The notes under the pieces are model-generated. The model searched no databases. It was not told where the DNA came from and saw nothing but the letters and a program-made list of their open reading frames with translations. DNA of 64,000 nucleotides. Source: Leptodactylus fallax. Its lineage: Eukaryota > Chordata > Amphibia > Anura > Leptodactylidae. This document shows positions 44,361 through 58,200 of this stretch, piece by piece. Position 1 is the first letter of the stretch, and each line of letters opens with the position of its first letter. The stretch lies in contig CAMRHE010000355.1 of the NCBI GenBank assembly GCA_947044405.1, positions 1,936,501-2,000,500 on the forward strand. Direction: 5' to 3'. Made by a program: the position numbers and the translations under genes.

Positions 44361-45640
44361 ACACTGGGTTAAATCCAGGGCGACGTTTAGTGCCCAGTGA
44401 CCCCATCGCCTTTGCGAAGGCAAGCGCGCCATTAACGTCGCAATAACGCACACCCCTGGGTTAAATCCAGGGCGACGTTTAGTGCCCAGTGACCCCATCG
44501 CCTTTGCGAAGGCAAGCGCGCCATTAACGTCGCAATAACGCACACCCCTGGGTTAAATCCAGGGCGACGTTTAGTGCCCAGTGACCCCATCGCCTTTGCG
44601 AAGGCAAGCGCGCCATTAACGTCGCCATAACGCACACCCTGGGTTAAATCCAGGGGTTAAACGTTTAGTGCCCAGTGACCCCATCGCCTTTGCGAAGGCA
44701 AGCGGCGTCGCAATAAGCGCGCCATTCCAGGGCGTGCCCAGTGCAATAACGCACACCCCTGGGTTAAATCCAGGGCGACGTTTAGTGCCCAGTGACCCCA
44801 TCGCCTTTGCGAAGGCAAGCGCGCCATTAACGTCGCAATAACGCACACCCCTGGGTTAAATCCAGGGCGACGTTTAGTGCCCAGTGACCCCATCGCCTTT
44901 GCGAAGGCAAGCGCGCCATTAACGTCGCAATAACGCACACCCCTGGGTTAAATCCAGGGCGACGTTTAGTGCCCAGTGACCCCATCGCCTTTGCGAAGGC
45001 AAGCGCGCCATTAACGTCGCAATAACGCACACCCCTGGGTCCAGGGCGACGTTTAGTGCCCAGTGACCCCATCGCCTTTGCGAAGGCAAGCGCGCCATTA
45101 ACGTCGCAATAACGCACACCCCTGGGTTAAATCCAGGGCGAGTGCGTTTGAGTGCCCAGTGACCCCATCACACCTTTGCGTTAAAAGGCAAGCGCGCCAT
45201 TAACGTCGCAATAACGCACACCCCTGGGTTAAATCCAGGGCGACGTTTAGTGCCCAGTGACCCCATCGCCTTTGCGAAGGCAAGCGCGCCATTAACGTCG
45301 CAATAACGCACACCGCGACGTTTGGGTTAAATCCAGGGCAAGCGCGCCATTTAGTGCAATAACGCCAGTGACCCCATCGCCTTAGTGCCCAGTGACCCCA
45401 TCGCCTTTGCGAAGGCAAGCGCGCCATTAACGTCGCAATAACGCACACCCCTGGGTTAAATCCAGGGCGACGTTTAGTGCCCAGTGACCCCATCGCCTTT
45501 GCAGGCAAGCGCGCCATTAACGTCGCAATAACGCACACCCCTGGGTTAAATCCAGGGCGACGTTTAGTGCCCAGTGACCCCATCGCCTTTGTCGCAATAA
45601 CGCACACCATTAACGTCTGGGTTAACGCACACCCCTGGGT
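44361..45640. repeat. 92-bp satellite, block K, scrambled units
   Basis: Consensus units alternate with shuffled fragments of the unit in abnormal order, for example at 44650-44755, 45140-45200, 45312-45390 and 45590-45640. Every fragment is still recognisable satellite sequence; no foreign sequence is present. Confidence 0.85.
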
Positions 45641-48600
45641 TAAATCCAGGGCGACGTTTAGTGCCCAGTGACCCCATCGCCTTTGCGAAGGCAAGCGCGC
45701 CATTAACGTCGCAATAACGCACACCCCTGGGTTAAATCCAGGGCGACGTTTAGTGCCCAGTGACCCCATCGCCTTTGCGAAGGCAAGCGCGCCATTAACG
45801 TCGCAATAACGCACACCCCTGGGTTAAATCCAGGGCGACGTTTAGTGCCCAGTGACCCCATCGCCTTTGCGAAGGCAAGCGCGCCATTAACGTCGCAATA
45901 ACGCACACCCCTGGGTTAAATCCAGGGCGACGTTTAGTGCCCAGTGACCCCATCGCCTTTGCGAAGGCAAGCGCGCCATTAACGTCGCAATAACGCACAC
46001 CCCTGGGTTAAATCCAGGGCGACGTTTAGTGCCCAGTGACCCCATCGCCTTTGCGAAGGCAAGCGCGCCATTAACGTCGCAATAACGCACACCCCTGGGT
46101 TAAATCCAGGGCGACGTTTAGTGCCCAGTGACCCCATCGCCTTTGCGAAGGCAAGCGCGCCATTAACGTCGCAATAACGCACACCCCTGGGTTAAATCCA
46201 GGGCGACGTTTAGTGCCCAGTGACCCCATCGCCTTTGCGAAGGCAAGCGCGCCATTAACGTCGCAATAACGCACACCCCTGGGTTAAATCCAGGGCGACG
46301 TTTAGTGCCCAGTGACCCCATCGCCTTTGCGAAGGCAAGCGCGCCATTAACGTCGCAATAACGCACACCCCTGGGTTAAATCCAGGGCGACGTTTAGTGC
46401 CCAGTGACCCCATCGCCTTTGCGAAGGCAAGCGCGCCATTAACGTCGCAATAACGCACACCCCTGGGTTAAATCCAGGGCGACGTTTAGTGCCCAGTGAC
46501 CCCATCGCCTTTGCGAAGGCAAGCGCGCCATTAACGTCGCAATAACGCACACCCCTGGGTTAAATCCAGGGCGACGTTTAGTGCCCAGTGACCCCATCGC
46601 CTTTGCGAAGGCAAGCGCGCCATTAACGTCGCAATAACGCACACCCCTGGGTTAAATCCAGGGCGACGTTTAGTGCCCAGTGACCCCATCGCCTTTGCGA
46701 AGGCAAGCGCGCCATTAACGTCGCAATAACGCACACCCCTGGGTTAAATCCAGGGCGACGTTTAGTGCCCAGTGACCCCATCGCCTTTGCGAAGGCAAGC
46801 GCGCCATTAACGTCGCAATAACGCACACCCCTGGGTTAAATCCAGGGCGACGTTTAGTGCCCAGTGACCCCATCGCCTTTGCGAAGGCAAGCGCGCCATT
46901 AACGTCGCAATAACGCACACCCCTGGGTTAAATCCAGGGCGACGTTTAGTGCCCAGTGACCCCATCGCCTTTGCGAAGGCAAGCGCGCCATTAACGTCGC
47001 AATAACGCACACCCCTGGGTTAAATCCAGGGCGACGTTTAGTGCCCAGTGACCCCATCGCCTTTGCGAAGGCAAGCGCGCCATTAACGTCGCAATAACGC
47101 ACACCCCTGGGTTAAATCCAGGGCGACGTTTAGTGCCCAGTGACCCCATCGCCTTTGCGAAGGCAAGCGCGCCATTAACGTCGCAATAACGCACACCCCT
47201 GGGTTAAATCCAGGGCGACGTTTAGTGCCCAGTGACCCCATCGCCTTTGCGAAGGCAAGCGCGCCATTAACGTCGCAATAACGCACACCCCTGGGTTAAA
47301 TCCAGGGCGACGTTTAGTGCCCAGTGACCCCATCGCCTTTGCGAAGGCAAGCGCGCCATTAACGTCGCAATAACGCACACCCCTGGGTTAAATCCAGGGC
47401 GACGTTTAGTGCCCAGTGACCCCATCGCCTTTGCGAAGGCAAGCGCGCCATTAACGTCGCAATAACGCACACCCCTGGGTTAAATCCAGGGCGACGTTTA
47501 GTGCCCAGTGACCCCATCGCCTTTGCGAAGGCAAGCGCGCCATTAACGTCGCAATAACGCACACCCCTGGGTTAAATCCAGGGCGACGTTTAGTGCCCAG
47601 TGACCCCATCGCCTTTGCGAAGGCAAGCGCGCCATTAACGTCGCAATAACGCACACCCCTGGGTTAAATCCAGGGCGACGTTTAGTGCCCAGTGACCCCA
47701 TCGCCTTTGCGAAGGCAAGCGCGCCATTAACGTCGCAATAACGCACACCCCTGGGTTAAATCCAGGGCGACGTTTAGTGCCCAGTGACCCCATCGCCTTT
47801 GCGAAGGCAAGCGCGCCATTAACGTCGCAATAACGCACACCCCTGGGTTAAATCCAGGGCGACGTTTAGTGCCCAGTGACCCCATCGCCTTTGCGAAGGC
47901 AAGCGCGCCATTAACGTCGCAATAACGCACACCCCTGGGTTAAATCCAGGGCGACGTTTAGTGCCCAGTGACCCCATCGCCTTTGCGAAGGCAAGCGCGC
48001 CATTAACGTCGCAATAACGCACACCCCTGGGTTAAATCCAGGGCGACGTTTAGTGCCCAGTGACCCCATCGCCTTTGCGAAGGCAAGCGCGCCATTAACG
48101 TCGCAATAACGCACACCCCTGGGTTAAATCCAGGGCGACGTTTAGTGCCCAGTGACCCCATCGCCTTTGCGAAGGCAAGCGCGCCATTAACGTCGCAATA
48201 ACGCACACCCCTGGGTTAAATCCAGGGCGACGTTTAGTGCCCAGTGACCCCATCGCCTTTGCGAAGGCAAGCGCGCCATTAACGTCGCAATAACGCACAC
48301 CCCTGGGTTAAATCCAGGGCGACGTTTAGTGCCCAGTGACCCCATCGCCTTTGCGAAGGCAAGCGCGCCATTAACGTCGCAATAACGCACACCCCTGGGT
48401 TAAATCCAGGGCGACGTTTAGTGCCCAGTGACCCCATCGCCTTTGCGAAGGCAAGCGCGCCATTAACGTCGCAATAACGCACACCCCTGGGTTAAATCCA
48501 GGGCGACGTTTAGTGCCCAGTGACCCCATCGCCTTTGCGAAGGCAAGCGCGCCATTAACGTCGCAATAACGCACACCCCTGGGTTAAATCCAGGGCGACG

Positions 48601-48890
48601 TTTAGTGCCCAGTGACCCCATCGCCTTTGCGAAGGCAAGCGCGCCATTAACGTCGCAATAACGCACACCCCTGGGTTAAATCCAGGGCGACGTTTAGTGC
48701 CCAGTGACCCCATCGCCTTTGCGAAGGCAAGCGCGCCATTAACGTCGCAATAACGCACACCCCTGGGTTAAATCCAGGGCGACGTTTAGTGCCCAGTGAC
48801 CCCATCGCCTTTGCGAAGGCAAGCGCGCCATTAACGTCGCAATAACGCACACCCCTGGGTTAAATCCAGGGCGACGTTTAGTGCCCAGTG
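45641..48890. repeat. 92-bp satellite, block L, identical units
   Basis: About 35 consecutive units without visible difference. Confidence 0.93.
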
Positions 48891-49260
48891 ACCCCATCGC
48901 CTTTGCGAAGGCCGCCATTTTGGGTTAAATCCAGGGCAAGTGCCCAGTGACCCCATCGCCTTTGCGAAGGCAAGCGCGCCATTAACGTCGCAATAACGCA
49001 CACCCCTGGGTTAAATCCAGGGCGACGTTTAGTGCCCAGTGACCCCATCGCCTTTGCGAAGGCAAGCGCGCCATTAACGTCGCAATAACGCACACCCCTG
49101 GGTTAAATCCGCACGACGTTTAGTGCCCAGTGACCCCATCGCCTTTGCGAAGGCAAGCCGCCATTAACCCCGCAATAACGCACACCCCGCGCAGGGCGAC
49201 GTTTAGTGCCCAGTGACCCCATCGCCTTGCGAAGGCAAGCGCGCCACCCGCAATAACGCA
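48891..49260. repeat. 92-bp satellite, block M, scrambled units
   Basis: Short stretch with dropped and misjoined parts of the unit (48910-48940, 49110-49250), again built only from satellite sequence. Confidence 0.85.
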
Positions 49261-52200
49261 CACCCCTGGGTTAAATCCAGGGCGACGTTTAGTGCCCAGT
49301 GACCCCATCGCCTTTGCGAAGGCAAGCGCGCCATTAACGTCGCAATAACGCACACCCCTGGGTTAAATCCAGGGCGACGTTTAGTGCCCAGTGACCCCAT
49401 CGCCTTTGCGAAGGCAAGCGCGCCATTAACGTCGCAATAACGCACACCCCTGGGTTAAATCCAGGGCGACGTTTAGTGCCCAGTGACCCCATCGCCTTTG
49501 CGAAGGCAAGCGCGCCATTAACGTCGCAATAACGCACACCCCTGGGTTAAATCCAGGGCGACGTTTAGTGCCCAGTGACCCCATCGCCTTTGCGAAGGCA
49601 AGCGCGCCATTAACGTCGCAATAACGCACACCCCTGGGTTAAATCCAGGGCGACGTTTAGTGCCCAGTGACCCCATCGCCTTTGCGAAGGCAAGCGCGCC
49701 ATTAACGTCGCAATAACGCACACCCCTGGGTTAAATCCAGGGCGACGTTTAGTGCCCAGTGACCCCATCGCCTTTGCGAAGGCAAGCGCGCCATTAACGT
49801 CGCAATAACGCACACCCCTGGGTTAAATCCAGGGCGACGTTTAGTGCCCAGTGACCCCATCGCCTTTGCGAAGGCAAGCGCGCCATTAACGTCGCAATAA
49901 CGCACACCCCTGGGTTAAATCCAGGGCGACGTTTAGTGCCCAGTGACCCCATCGCCTTTGCGAAGGCAAGCGCGCCATTAACGTCGCAATAACGCACACC
50001 CCTGGGTTAAATCCAGGGCGACGTTTAGTGCCCAGTGACCCCATCGCCTTTGCGAAGGCAAGCGCGCCATTAACGTCGCAATAACGCACACCCCTGGGTT
50101 AAATCCAGGGCGACGTTTAGTGCCCAGTGACCCCATCGCCTTTGCGAAGGCAAGCGCGCCATTAACGTCGCAATAACGCACACCCCTGGGTTAAATCCAG
50201 GGCGACGTTTAGTGCCCAGTGACCCCATCGCCTTTGCGAAGGCAAGCGCGCCATTAACGTCGCAATAACGCACACCCCTGGGTTAAATCCAGGGCGACGT
50301 TTAGTGCCCAGTGACCCCATCGCCTTTGCGAAGGCAAGCGCGCCATTAACGTCGCAATAACGCACACCCTGGGTTAAATCCAGGGCGACGTTTAGTGCCC
50401 AGTGACCCCATCGCCTTTGCGAAGGCAAGCGCGCCATTAACGTCGCAATAACGCACACCCCTGGGTTAAATCCAGGGCGACGTTTAGTGCCCAGTGACCC
50501 CATCGCCTTTGCGAAGGCAAGCGCGCCATTAACGTCGCAATAACGCACACCCCTGGGTTAAATCCAGGGCGACGTTTAGTGCCCAGTGACCCCATCGCCT
50601 TTGCGAAGGCAAGCGCGCCATTAACGTCGCAATAACGCACACCCCTGGGTTAAATCCAGGGCGACGTTTAGTGCCCAGTGACCCCATCGCCTTTGCGAAG
50701 GCAAGCGCGCCATTAACGTCGCAATAACGCACACCCCTGGGTTAAATCCAGGGCGACGTTTAGTGCCCAGTGACCCCATCGCCTTTGCGAAGGCAAGCGC
50801 GCCATTAACGTCGCAATAACGCACACCCCTGGGTTAAATCCAGGGCGACGTTTAGTGCCCAGTGACCCCATCGCCTTTGCGAAGGCAAGCGCGCCATTAA
50901 CGTCGCAATAACGCACACCCCTGGGTTAAATCCAGGGCGACGTTTAGTGCCCAGTGACCCCATCGCCTTTGCGAAGGCAAGCGCGCCATTAACGTCGCAA
51001 TAACGCACACCCCTGGGTTAAATCCAGGGCGACGTTTAGTGCCCAGTGACCCCATCGCCTTTGCGAAGGCAAGCGCGCCATTAACGTCGCAATAACGCAC
51101 ACCCCTGGGTTAAATCCAGGGCGACGTTTAGTGCCCAGTGACCCCATCGCCTTTGCGAAGGCAAGCGCGCCATTAACGTCGCAATAACGCACACCCCTGG
51201 GTTAAATCCAGGGCGACGTTTAGTGCCCAGTGACCCCATCGCCTTTGCGAAGGCAAGCGCGCCATTAACGTCGCAATAACGCACACCCCTGGGTTAAATC
51301 CAGGGCGACGTTTAGTGCCCAGTGACCCCATCGCCTTTGCGAAGGCAAGCGCGCCATTAACGTCGCAATAACGCACACCCCTGGGTTAAATCCAGGGCGA
51401 CGTTTAGTGCCCAGTGACCCCATCGCCTTTGCGAAGGCAAGCGCGCCATTAACGTCGCAATAACGCACACCCCTGGGTTAAATCCAGGGCGACGTTTAGT
51501 GCCCAGTGACCCCATCGCCTTTGCGAAGGCAAGCGCGCCATTAACGTCGCAATAACGCACACCCCTGGGTTAAATCCAGGGCGACGTTTAGTGCCCAGTG
51601 ACCCCATCGCCTTTGCGAAGGCAAGCGCGCCATTAACGTCGCAATAACGCACACCCCTGGGTTAAATCCAGGGCGACGTTTAGTGCCCAGTGACCCCATC
51701 GCCTTTGCGAAGGCAAGCGCGCCATTAACGTCGCAATAACGCACACCCCTGGGTTAAATCCAGGGCGACGTTTAGTGCCCAGTGACCCCATCGCCTTTGC
51801 GAAGGCAAGCGCGCCATTAACGTCGCAATAACGCACACCCCTGGGTTAAATCCAGGGCGACGTTTAGTGCCCAGTGACCCCATCGCCTTTGCGAAGGCAA
51901 GCGCGCCATTAACGTCGCAATAACGCACACCCCTGGGTTAAATCCAGGGCGACGTTTAGTGCCCAGTGACCCCATCGCCTTTGCGAAGGCAAGCGCGCCA
52001 TTAACGTCGCAATAACGCACACCCCTGGGTTAAATCCAGGGCGACGTTTAGTGCCCAGTGACCCCATCGCCTTTGCGAAGGCAAGCGCGCCATTAACGTC
52101 GCAATAACGCACACCCCTGGGTTAAATCCAGGGCGACGTTTAGTGCCCAGTGACCCCATCGCCTTTGCGAAGGCAAGCGCGCCATTAACGTCGCAATAAC

Positions 52201-55200
52201 GCACACCCCTGGGTTAAATCCAGGGCGACGTTTAGTGCCCAGTGACCCCATCGCCTTTGCGAAGGCAAGCGCGCCATTAACGTCGCAATAACGCACACCC
52301 CTGGGTTAAATCCAGGGCGACGTTTAGTGCCCAGTGACCCCATCGCCTTTGCGAAGGCAAGCGCGCCATTAACGTCGCAATAACGCACACCCCTGGGTTA
52401 AATCCAGGGCGACGTTTAGTGCCCAGTGACCCCATCGCCTTTGCGAAGGCAAGCGCGCCATTAACGTCGCAATAACGCACACCCCTGGGTTAAATCCAGG
52501 GCGACGTTTAGTGCCCAGTGACCCCATCGCCTTTGCGAAGGCAAGCGCGCCATTAACGTCGCAATAACGCACACCCCTGGGTTAAATCCAGGGCGACGTT
52601 TAGTGCCCAGTGACCCCATCGCCTTTGCGAAGGCAAGCGCGCCATTAACGTCGCAATAACGCACACCCCTGGGTTAAATCCAGGGCGACGTTTAGTGCCC
52701 AGTGACCCCATCGCCTTTGCGAAGGCAAGCGCGCCATTAACGTCGCAATAACGCACACCCCTGGGTTAAATCCAGGGCGACGTTTAGTGCCCAGTGACCC
52801 CATCGCCTTTGCGAAGGCAAGCGCGCCATTAACGTCGCAATAACGCACACCCCTGGGTTAAATCCAGGGCGACGTTTAGTGCCCAGTGACCCCATCGCCT
52901 TTGCGAAGGCAAGCGCGCCATTAACGTCGCAATAACGCACACCCCTGGGTTAAATCCAGGGCGACGTTTAGTGCCCAGTGACCCCATCGCCTTTGCGAAG
53001 GCAAGCGCGCCATTAACGTCGCAATAACGCACACCCCTGGGTTAAATCCAGGGCGACGTTTAGTGCCCAGTGACCCCATCGCCTTTGCGAAGGCAAGCGC
53101 GCCATTAACGTCGCAATAACGCACACCCCTGGGTTAAATCCAGGGCGACGTTTAGTGCCCAGTGACCCCATCGCCTTTGCGAAGGCAAGCGCGCCATTAA
53201 CGTCGCAATAACGCACACCCCTGGGTTAAATCCAGGGCGACGTTTAGTGCCCAGTGACCCCATCGCCTTTGCGAAGGCAAGCGCGCCATTAACGTCGCAA
53301 TAACGCACACCCCTGGGTTAAATCCAGGGCGACGTTTAGTGCCCAGTGACCCCATCGCCTTTGCGAAGGCAAGCGCGCCATTAACGTCGCAATAACGCAC
53401 ACCCCTGGGTTAAATCCAGGGCGACGTTTAGTGCCCAGTGACCCCATCGCCTTTGCGAAGGCAAGCGCGCCATTAACGTCGCAATAACGCACACCCCTGG
53501 GTTAAATCCAGGGCGACGTTTAGTGCCCAGTGACCCCATCGCCTTTGCGAAGGCAAGCGCGCCATTAACGTCGCAATAACGCACACCCCTGGGTTAAATC
53601 CAGGGCGACGTTTAGTGCCCAGTGACCCCATCGCCTTTGCGAAGGCAAGCGCGCCATTAACGTCGCAATAACGCACACCCCTGGGTTAAATCCAGGGCGA
53701 CGTTTAGTGCCCAGTGACCCCATCGCCTTTGCGAAGGCAAGCGCGCCATTAACGTCGCAATAACGCACACCCCTGGGTTAAATCCAGGGCGACGTTTAGT
53801 GCCCAGTGACCCCATCGCCTTTGCGAAGGCAAGCGCGCCATTAACGTCGCAATAACGCACACCCCTGGGTTAAATCCAGGGCGACGTTTAGTGCCCAGTG
53901 ACCCCATCGCCTTTGCGAAGGCAAGCGCGCCATTAACGTCGCAATAACGCACACCCCTGGGTTAAATCCAGGGCGACGTTTAGTGCCCAGTGACCCCATC
54001 GCCTTTGCGAAGGCAAGCGCGCCATTAACGTCGCAATAACGCACACCCCTGGGTTAAATCCAGGGCGACGTTTAGTGCCCAGTGACCCCATCGCCTTTGC
54101 GAAGGCAAGCGCGCCATTAACGTCGCAATAACGCACACCCCTGGGTTAAATCCAGGGCGACGTTTAGTGCCCAGTGACCCCATCGCCTTTGCGAAGGCAA
54201 GCGCGCCATTAACGTCGCAATAACGCACACCCCTGGGTTAAATCCAGGGCGACGTTTAGTGCCCAGTGACCCCATCGCCTTTGCGAAGGCAAGCGCGCCA
54301 TTAACGTCGCAATAACGCACACCCCTGGGTTAAATCCAGGGCGACGTTTAGTGCCCAGTGACCCCATCGCCTTTGCGAAGGCAAGCGCGCCATTAACGTC
54401 GCAATAACGCACACCCCTGGGTTAAATCCAGGGCGACGTTTAGTGCCCAGTGACCCCATCGCCTTTGCGAAGGCAAGCGCGCCATTAACGTCGCAATAAC
54501 GCACACCCCTGGGTTAAATCCAGGGCGACGTTTAGTGCCCAGTGACCCCATCGCCTTTGCGAAGGCAAGCGCGCCATTAACGTCGCAATAACGCACACCC
54601 CTGGGTTAAATCCAGGGCGACGTTTAGTGCCCAGTGACCCCATCGCCTTTGCGAAGGCAAGCGCGCCATTAACGTCGCAATAACGCACACCCCTGGGTTA
54701 AATCCAGGGCGACGTTTAGTGCCCAGTGACCCCATCGCCTTTGCGAAGGCAAGCGCGCCATTAACGTCGCAATAACGCACACCCCTGGGTTAAATCCAGG
54801 GCGACGTTTAGTGCCCAGTGACCCCATCGCCTTTGCGAAGGCAAGCGCGCCATTAACGTCGCAATAACGCACACCCCTGGGTTAAATCCAGGGCGACGTT
54901 TAGTGCCCAGTGACCCCATCGCCTTTGCGAAGGCAAGCGCGCCATTAACGTCGCAATAACGCACACCCCTGGGTTAAATCCAGGGCGACGTTTAGTGCCC
55001 AGTGACCCCATCGCCTTTGCGAAGGCAAGCGCGCCATTAACGTCGCAATAACGCACACCCCTGGGTTAAATCCAGGGCGACGTTTAGTGCCCAGTGACCC
55101 CATCGCCTTTGCGAAGGCAAGCGCGCCATTAACGTCGCAATAACGCACACCCCTGGGTTAAATCCAGGGCGACGTTTAGTGCCCAGTGACCCCATCGCCT

Positions 55201-58200
55201 TTGCGAAGGCAAGCGCGCCATTAACGTCGCAATAACGCACACCCCTGGGTTAAATCCAGGGCGACGTTTAGTGCCCAGTGACCCCATCGCCTTTGCGAAG
55301 GCAAGCGCGCCATTAACGTCGCAATAACGCACACCCCTGGGTTAAATCCAGGGCGACGTTTAGTGCCCAGTGACCCCATCGCCTTTGCGAAGGCAAGCGC
55401 GCCATTAACGTCGCAATAACGCACACCCCTGGGTTAAATCCAGGGCGACGTTTAGTGCCCAGTGACCCCATCGCCTTTGCGAAGGCAAGCGCGCCATTAA
55501 CGTCGCAATAACGCACACCCCTGGGTTAAATCCAGGGCGACGTTTAGTGCCCAGTGACCCCATCGCCTTTGCGAAGGCAAGCGCGCCATTAACGTCGCAA
55601 TAACGCACACCCCTGGGTTAAATCCAGGGCGACGTTTAGTGCCCAGTGACCCCATCGCCTTTGCGAAGGCAAGCGCGCCATTAACGTCGCAATAACGCAC
55701 ACCCCTGGGTTAAATCCAGGGCGACGTTTAGTGCCCAGTGACCCCATCGCCTTTGCGAAGGCAAGCGCGCCATTAACGTCGCAATAACGCACACCCCTGG
55801 GTTAAATCCAGGGCGACGTTTAGTGCCCAGTGACCCCATCGCCTTTGCGAAGGCAAGCGCGCCATTAACGTCGCAATAACGCACACCCCTGGGTTAAATC
55901 CAGGGCGACGTTTAGTGCCCAGTGACCCCATCGCCTTTGCGAAGGCAAGCGCGCCATTAACGTCGCAATAACGCACACCCCTGGGTTAAATCCAGGGCGA
56001 CGTTTAGTGCCCAGTGACCCCATCGCCTTTGCGAAGGCAAGCGCGCCATTAACGTCGCAATAACGCACACCCCTGGGTTAAATCCAGGGCGACGTTTAGT
56101 GCCCAGTGACCCCATCGCCTTTGCGAAGGCAAGCGCGCCATTAACGTCGCAATAACGCACACCCCTGGGTTAAATCCAGGGCGACGTTTAGTGCCCAGTG
56201 ACCCCATCGCCTTTGCGAAGGCAAGCGCGCCATTAACGTCGCAATAACGCACACCCCTGGGTTAAATCCAGGGCGACGTTTAGTGCCCAGTGACCCCATC
56301 GCCTTTGCGAAGGCAAGCGCGCCATTAACGTCGCAATAACGCACACCCCTGGGTTAAATCCAGGGCGACGTTTAGTGCCCAGTGACCCCATCGCCTTTGC
56401 GAAGGCAAGCGCGCCATTAACGTCGCAATAACGCACACCCCTGGGTTAAATCCAGGGCGACGTTTAGTGCCCAGTGACCCCATCGCCTTTGCGAAGGCAA
56501 GCGCGCCATTAACGTCGCAATAACGCACACCCCTGGGTTAAATCCAGGGCGACGTTTAGTGCCCAGTGACCCCATCGCCTTTGCGAAGGCAAGCGCGCCA
56601 TTAACGTCGCAATAACGCACACCCCTGGGTTAAATCCAGGGCGACGTTTAGTGCCCAGTGACCCCATCGCCTTTGCGAAGGCAAGCGCGCCATTAACGTC
56701 GCAATAACGCACACCCCTGGGTTAAATCCAGGGCGACGTTTAGTGCCCAGTGACCCCATCGCCTTTGCGAAGGCAAGCGCGCCATTAACGTCGCAATAAC
56801 GCACACCCCTGGGTTAAATCCAGGGCGACGTTTAGTGCCCAGTGACCCCATCGCCTTTGCGAAGGCAAGCGCGCCATTAACGTCGCAATAACGCACACCC
56901 CTGGGTTAAATCCAGGGCGACGTTTAGTGCCCAGTGACCCCATCGCCTTTGCGAAGGCAAGCGCGCCATTAACGTCGCAATAACGCACACCCCTGGGTTA
57001 AATCCAGGGCGACGTTTAGTGCCCAGTGACCCCATCGCCTTTGCGAAGGCAAGCGCGCCATTAACGTCGCAATAACGCACACCCCTGGGTTAAATCCAGG
57101 GCGACGTTTAGTGCCCAGTGACCCCATCGCCTTTGCGAAGGCAAGCGCGCCATTAACGTCGCAATAACGCACACCCCTGGGTTAAATCCAGGGCGACGTT
57201 TAGTGCCCAGTGACCCCATCGCCTTTGCGAAGGCAAGCGCGCCATTAACGTCGCAATAACGCACACCCCTGGGTTAAATCCAGGGCGACGTTTAGTGCCC
57301 AGTGACCCCATCGCCTTTGCGAAGGCAAGCGCGCCATTAACGTCGCAATAACGCACACCCCTGGGTTAAATCCAGGGCGACGTTTAGTGCCCAGTGACCC
57401 CATCGCCTTTGCGAAGGCAAGCGCGCCATTAACGTCGCAATAACGCACACCCCTGGGTTAAATCCAGGGCGACGTTTAGTGCCCAGTGACCCCATCGCCT
57501 TTGCGAAGGCAAGCGCGCCATTAACGTCGCAATAACGCACACCCCTGGGTTAAATCCAGGGCGACGTTTAGTGCCCAGTGACCCCATCGCCTTTGCGAAG
57601 GCAAGCGCGCCATTAACGTCGCAATAACGCACACCCCTGGGTTAAATCCAGGGCGACGTTTAGTGCCCAGTGACCCCATCGCCTTTGCGAAGGCAAGCGC
57701 GCCATTAACGTCGCAATAACGCACACCCCTGGGTTAAATCCAGGGCGACGTTTAGTGCCCAGTGACCCCATCGCCTTTGCGAAGGCAAGCGCGCCATTAA
57801 CGTCGCAATAACGCACACCCCTGGGTTAAATCCAGGGCGACGTTTAGTGCCCAGTGACCCCATCGCCTTTGCGAAGGCAAGCGCGCCATTAACGTCGCAA
57901 TAACGCACACCCCTGGGTTAAATCCAGGGCGACGTTTAGTGCCCAGTGACCCCATCGCCTTTGCGAAGGCAAGCGCGCCATTAACGTCGCAATAACGCAC
58001 ACCCCTGGGTTAAATCCAGGGCGACGTTTAGTGCCCAGTGACCCCATCGCCTTTGCGAAGGCAAGCGCGCCATTAACGTCGCAATAACGCACACCCCTGG
58101 GTTAAATCCAGGGCGACGTTTAGTGCCCAGTGACCCCATCGCCTTTGCGAAGGCAAGCGCGCCATTAACGTCGCAATAACGCACACCCCTGGGTTAAATC

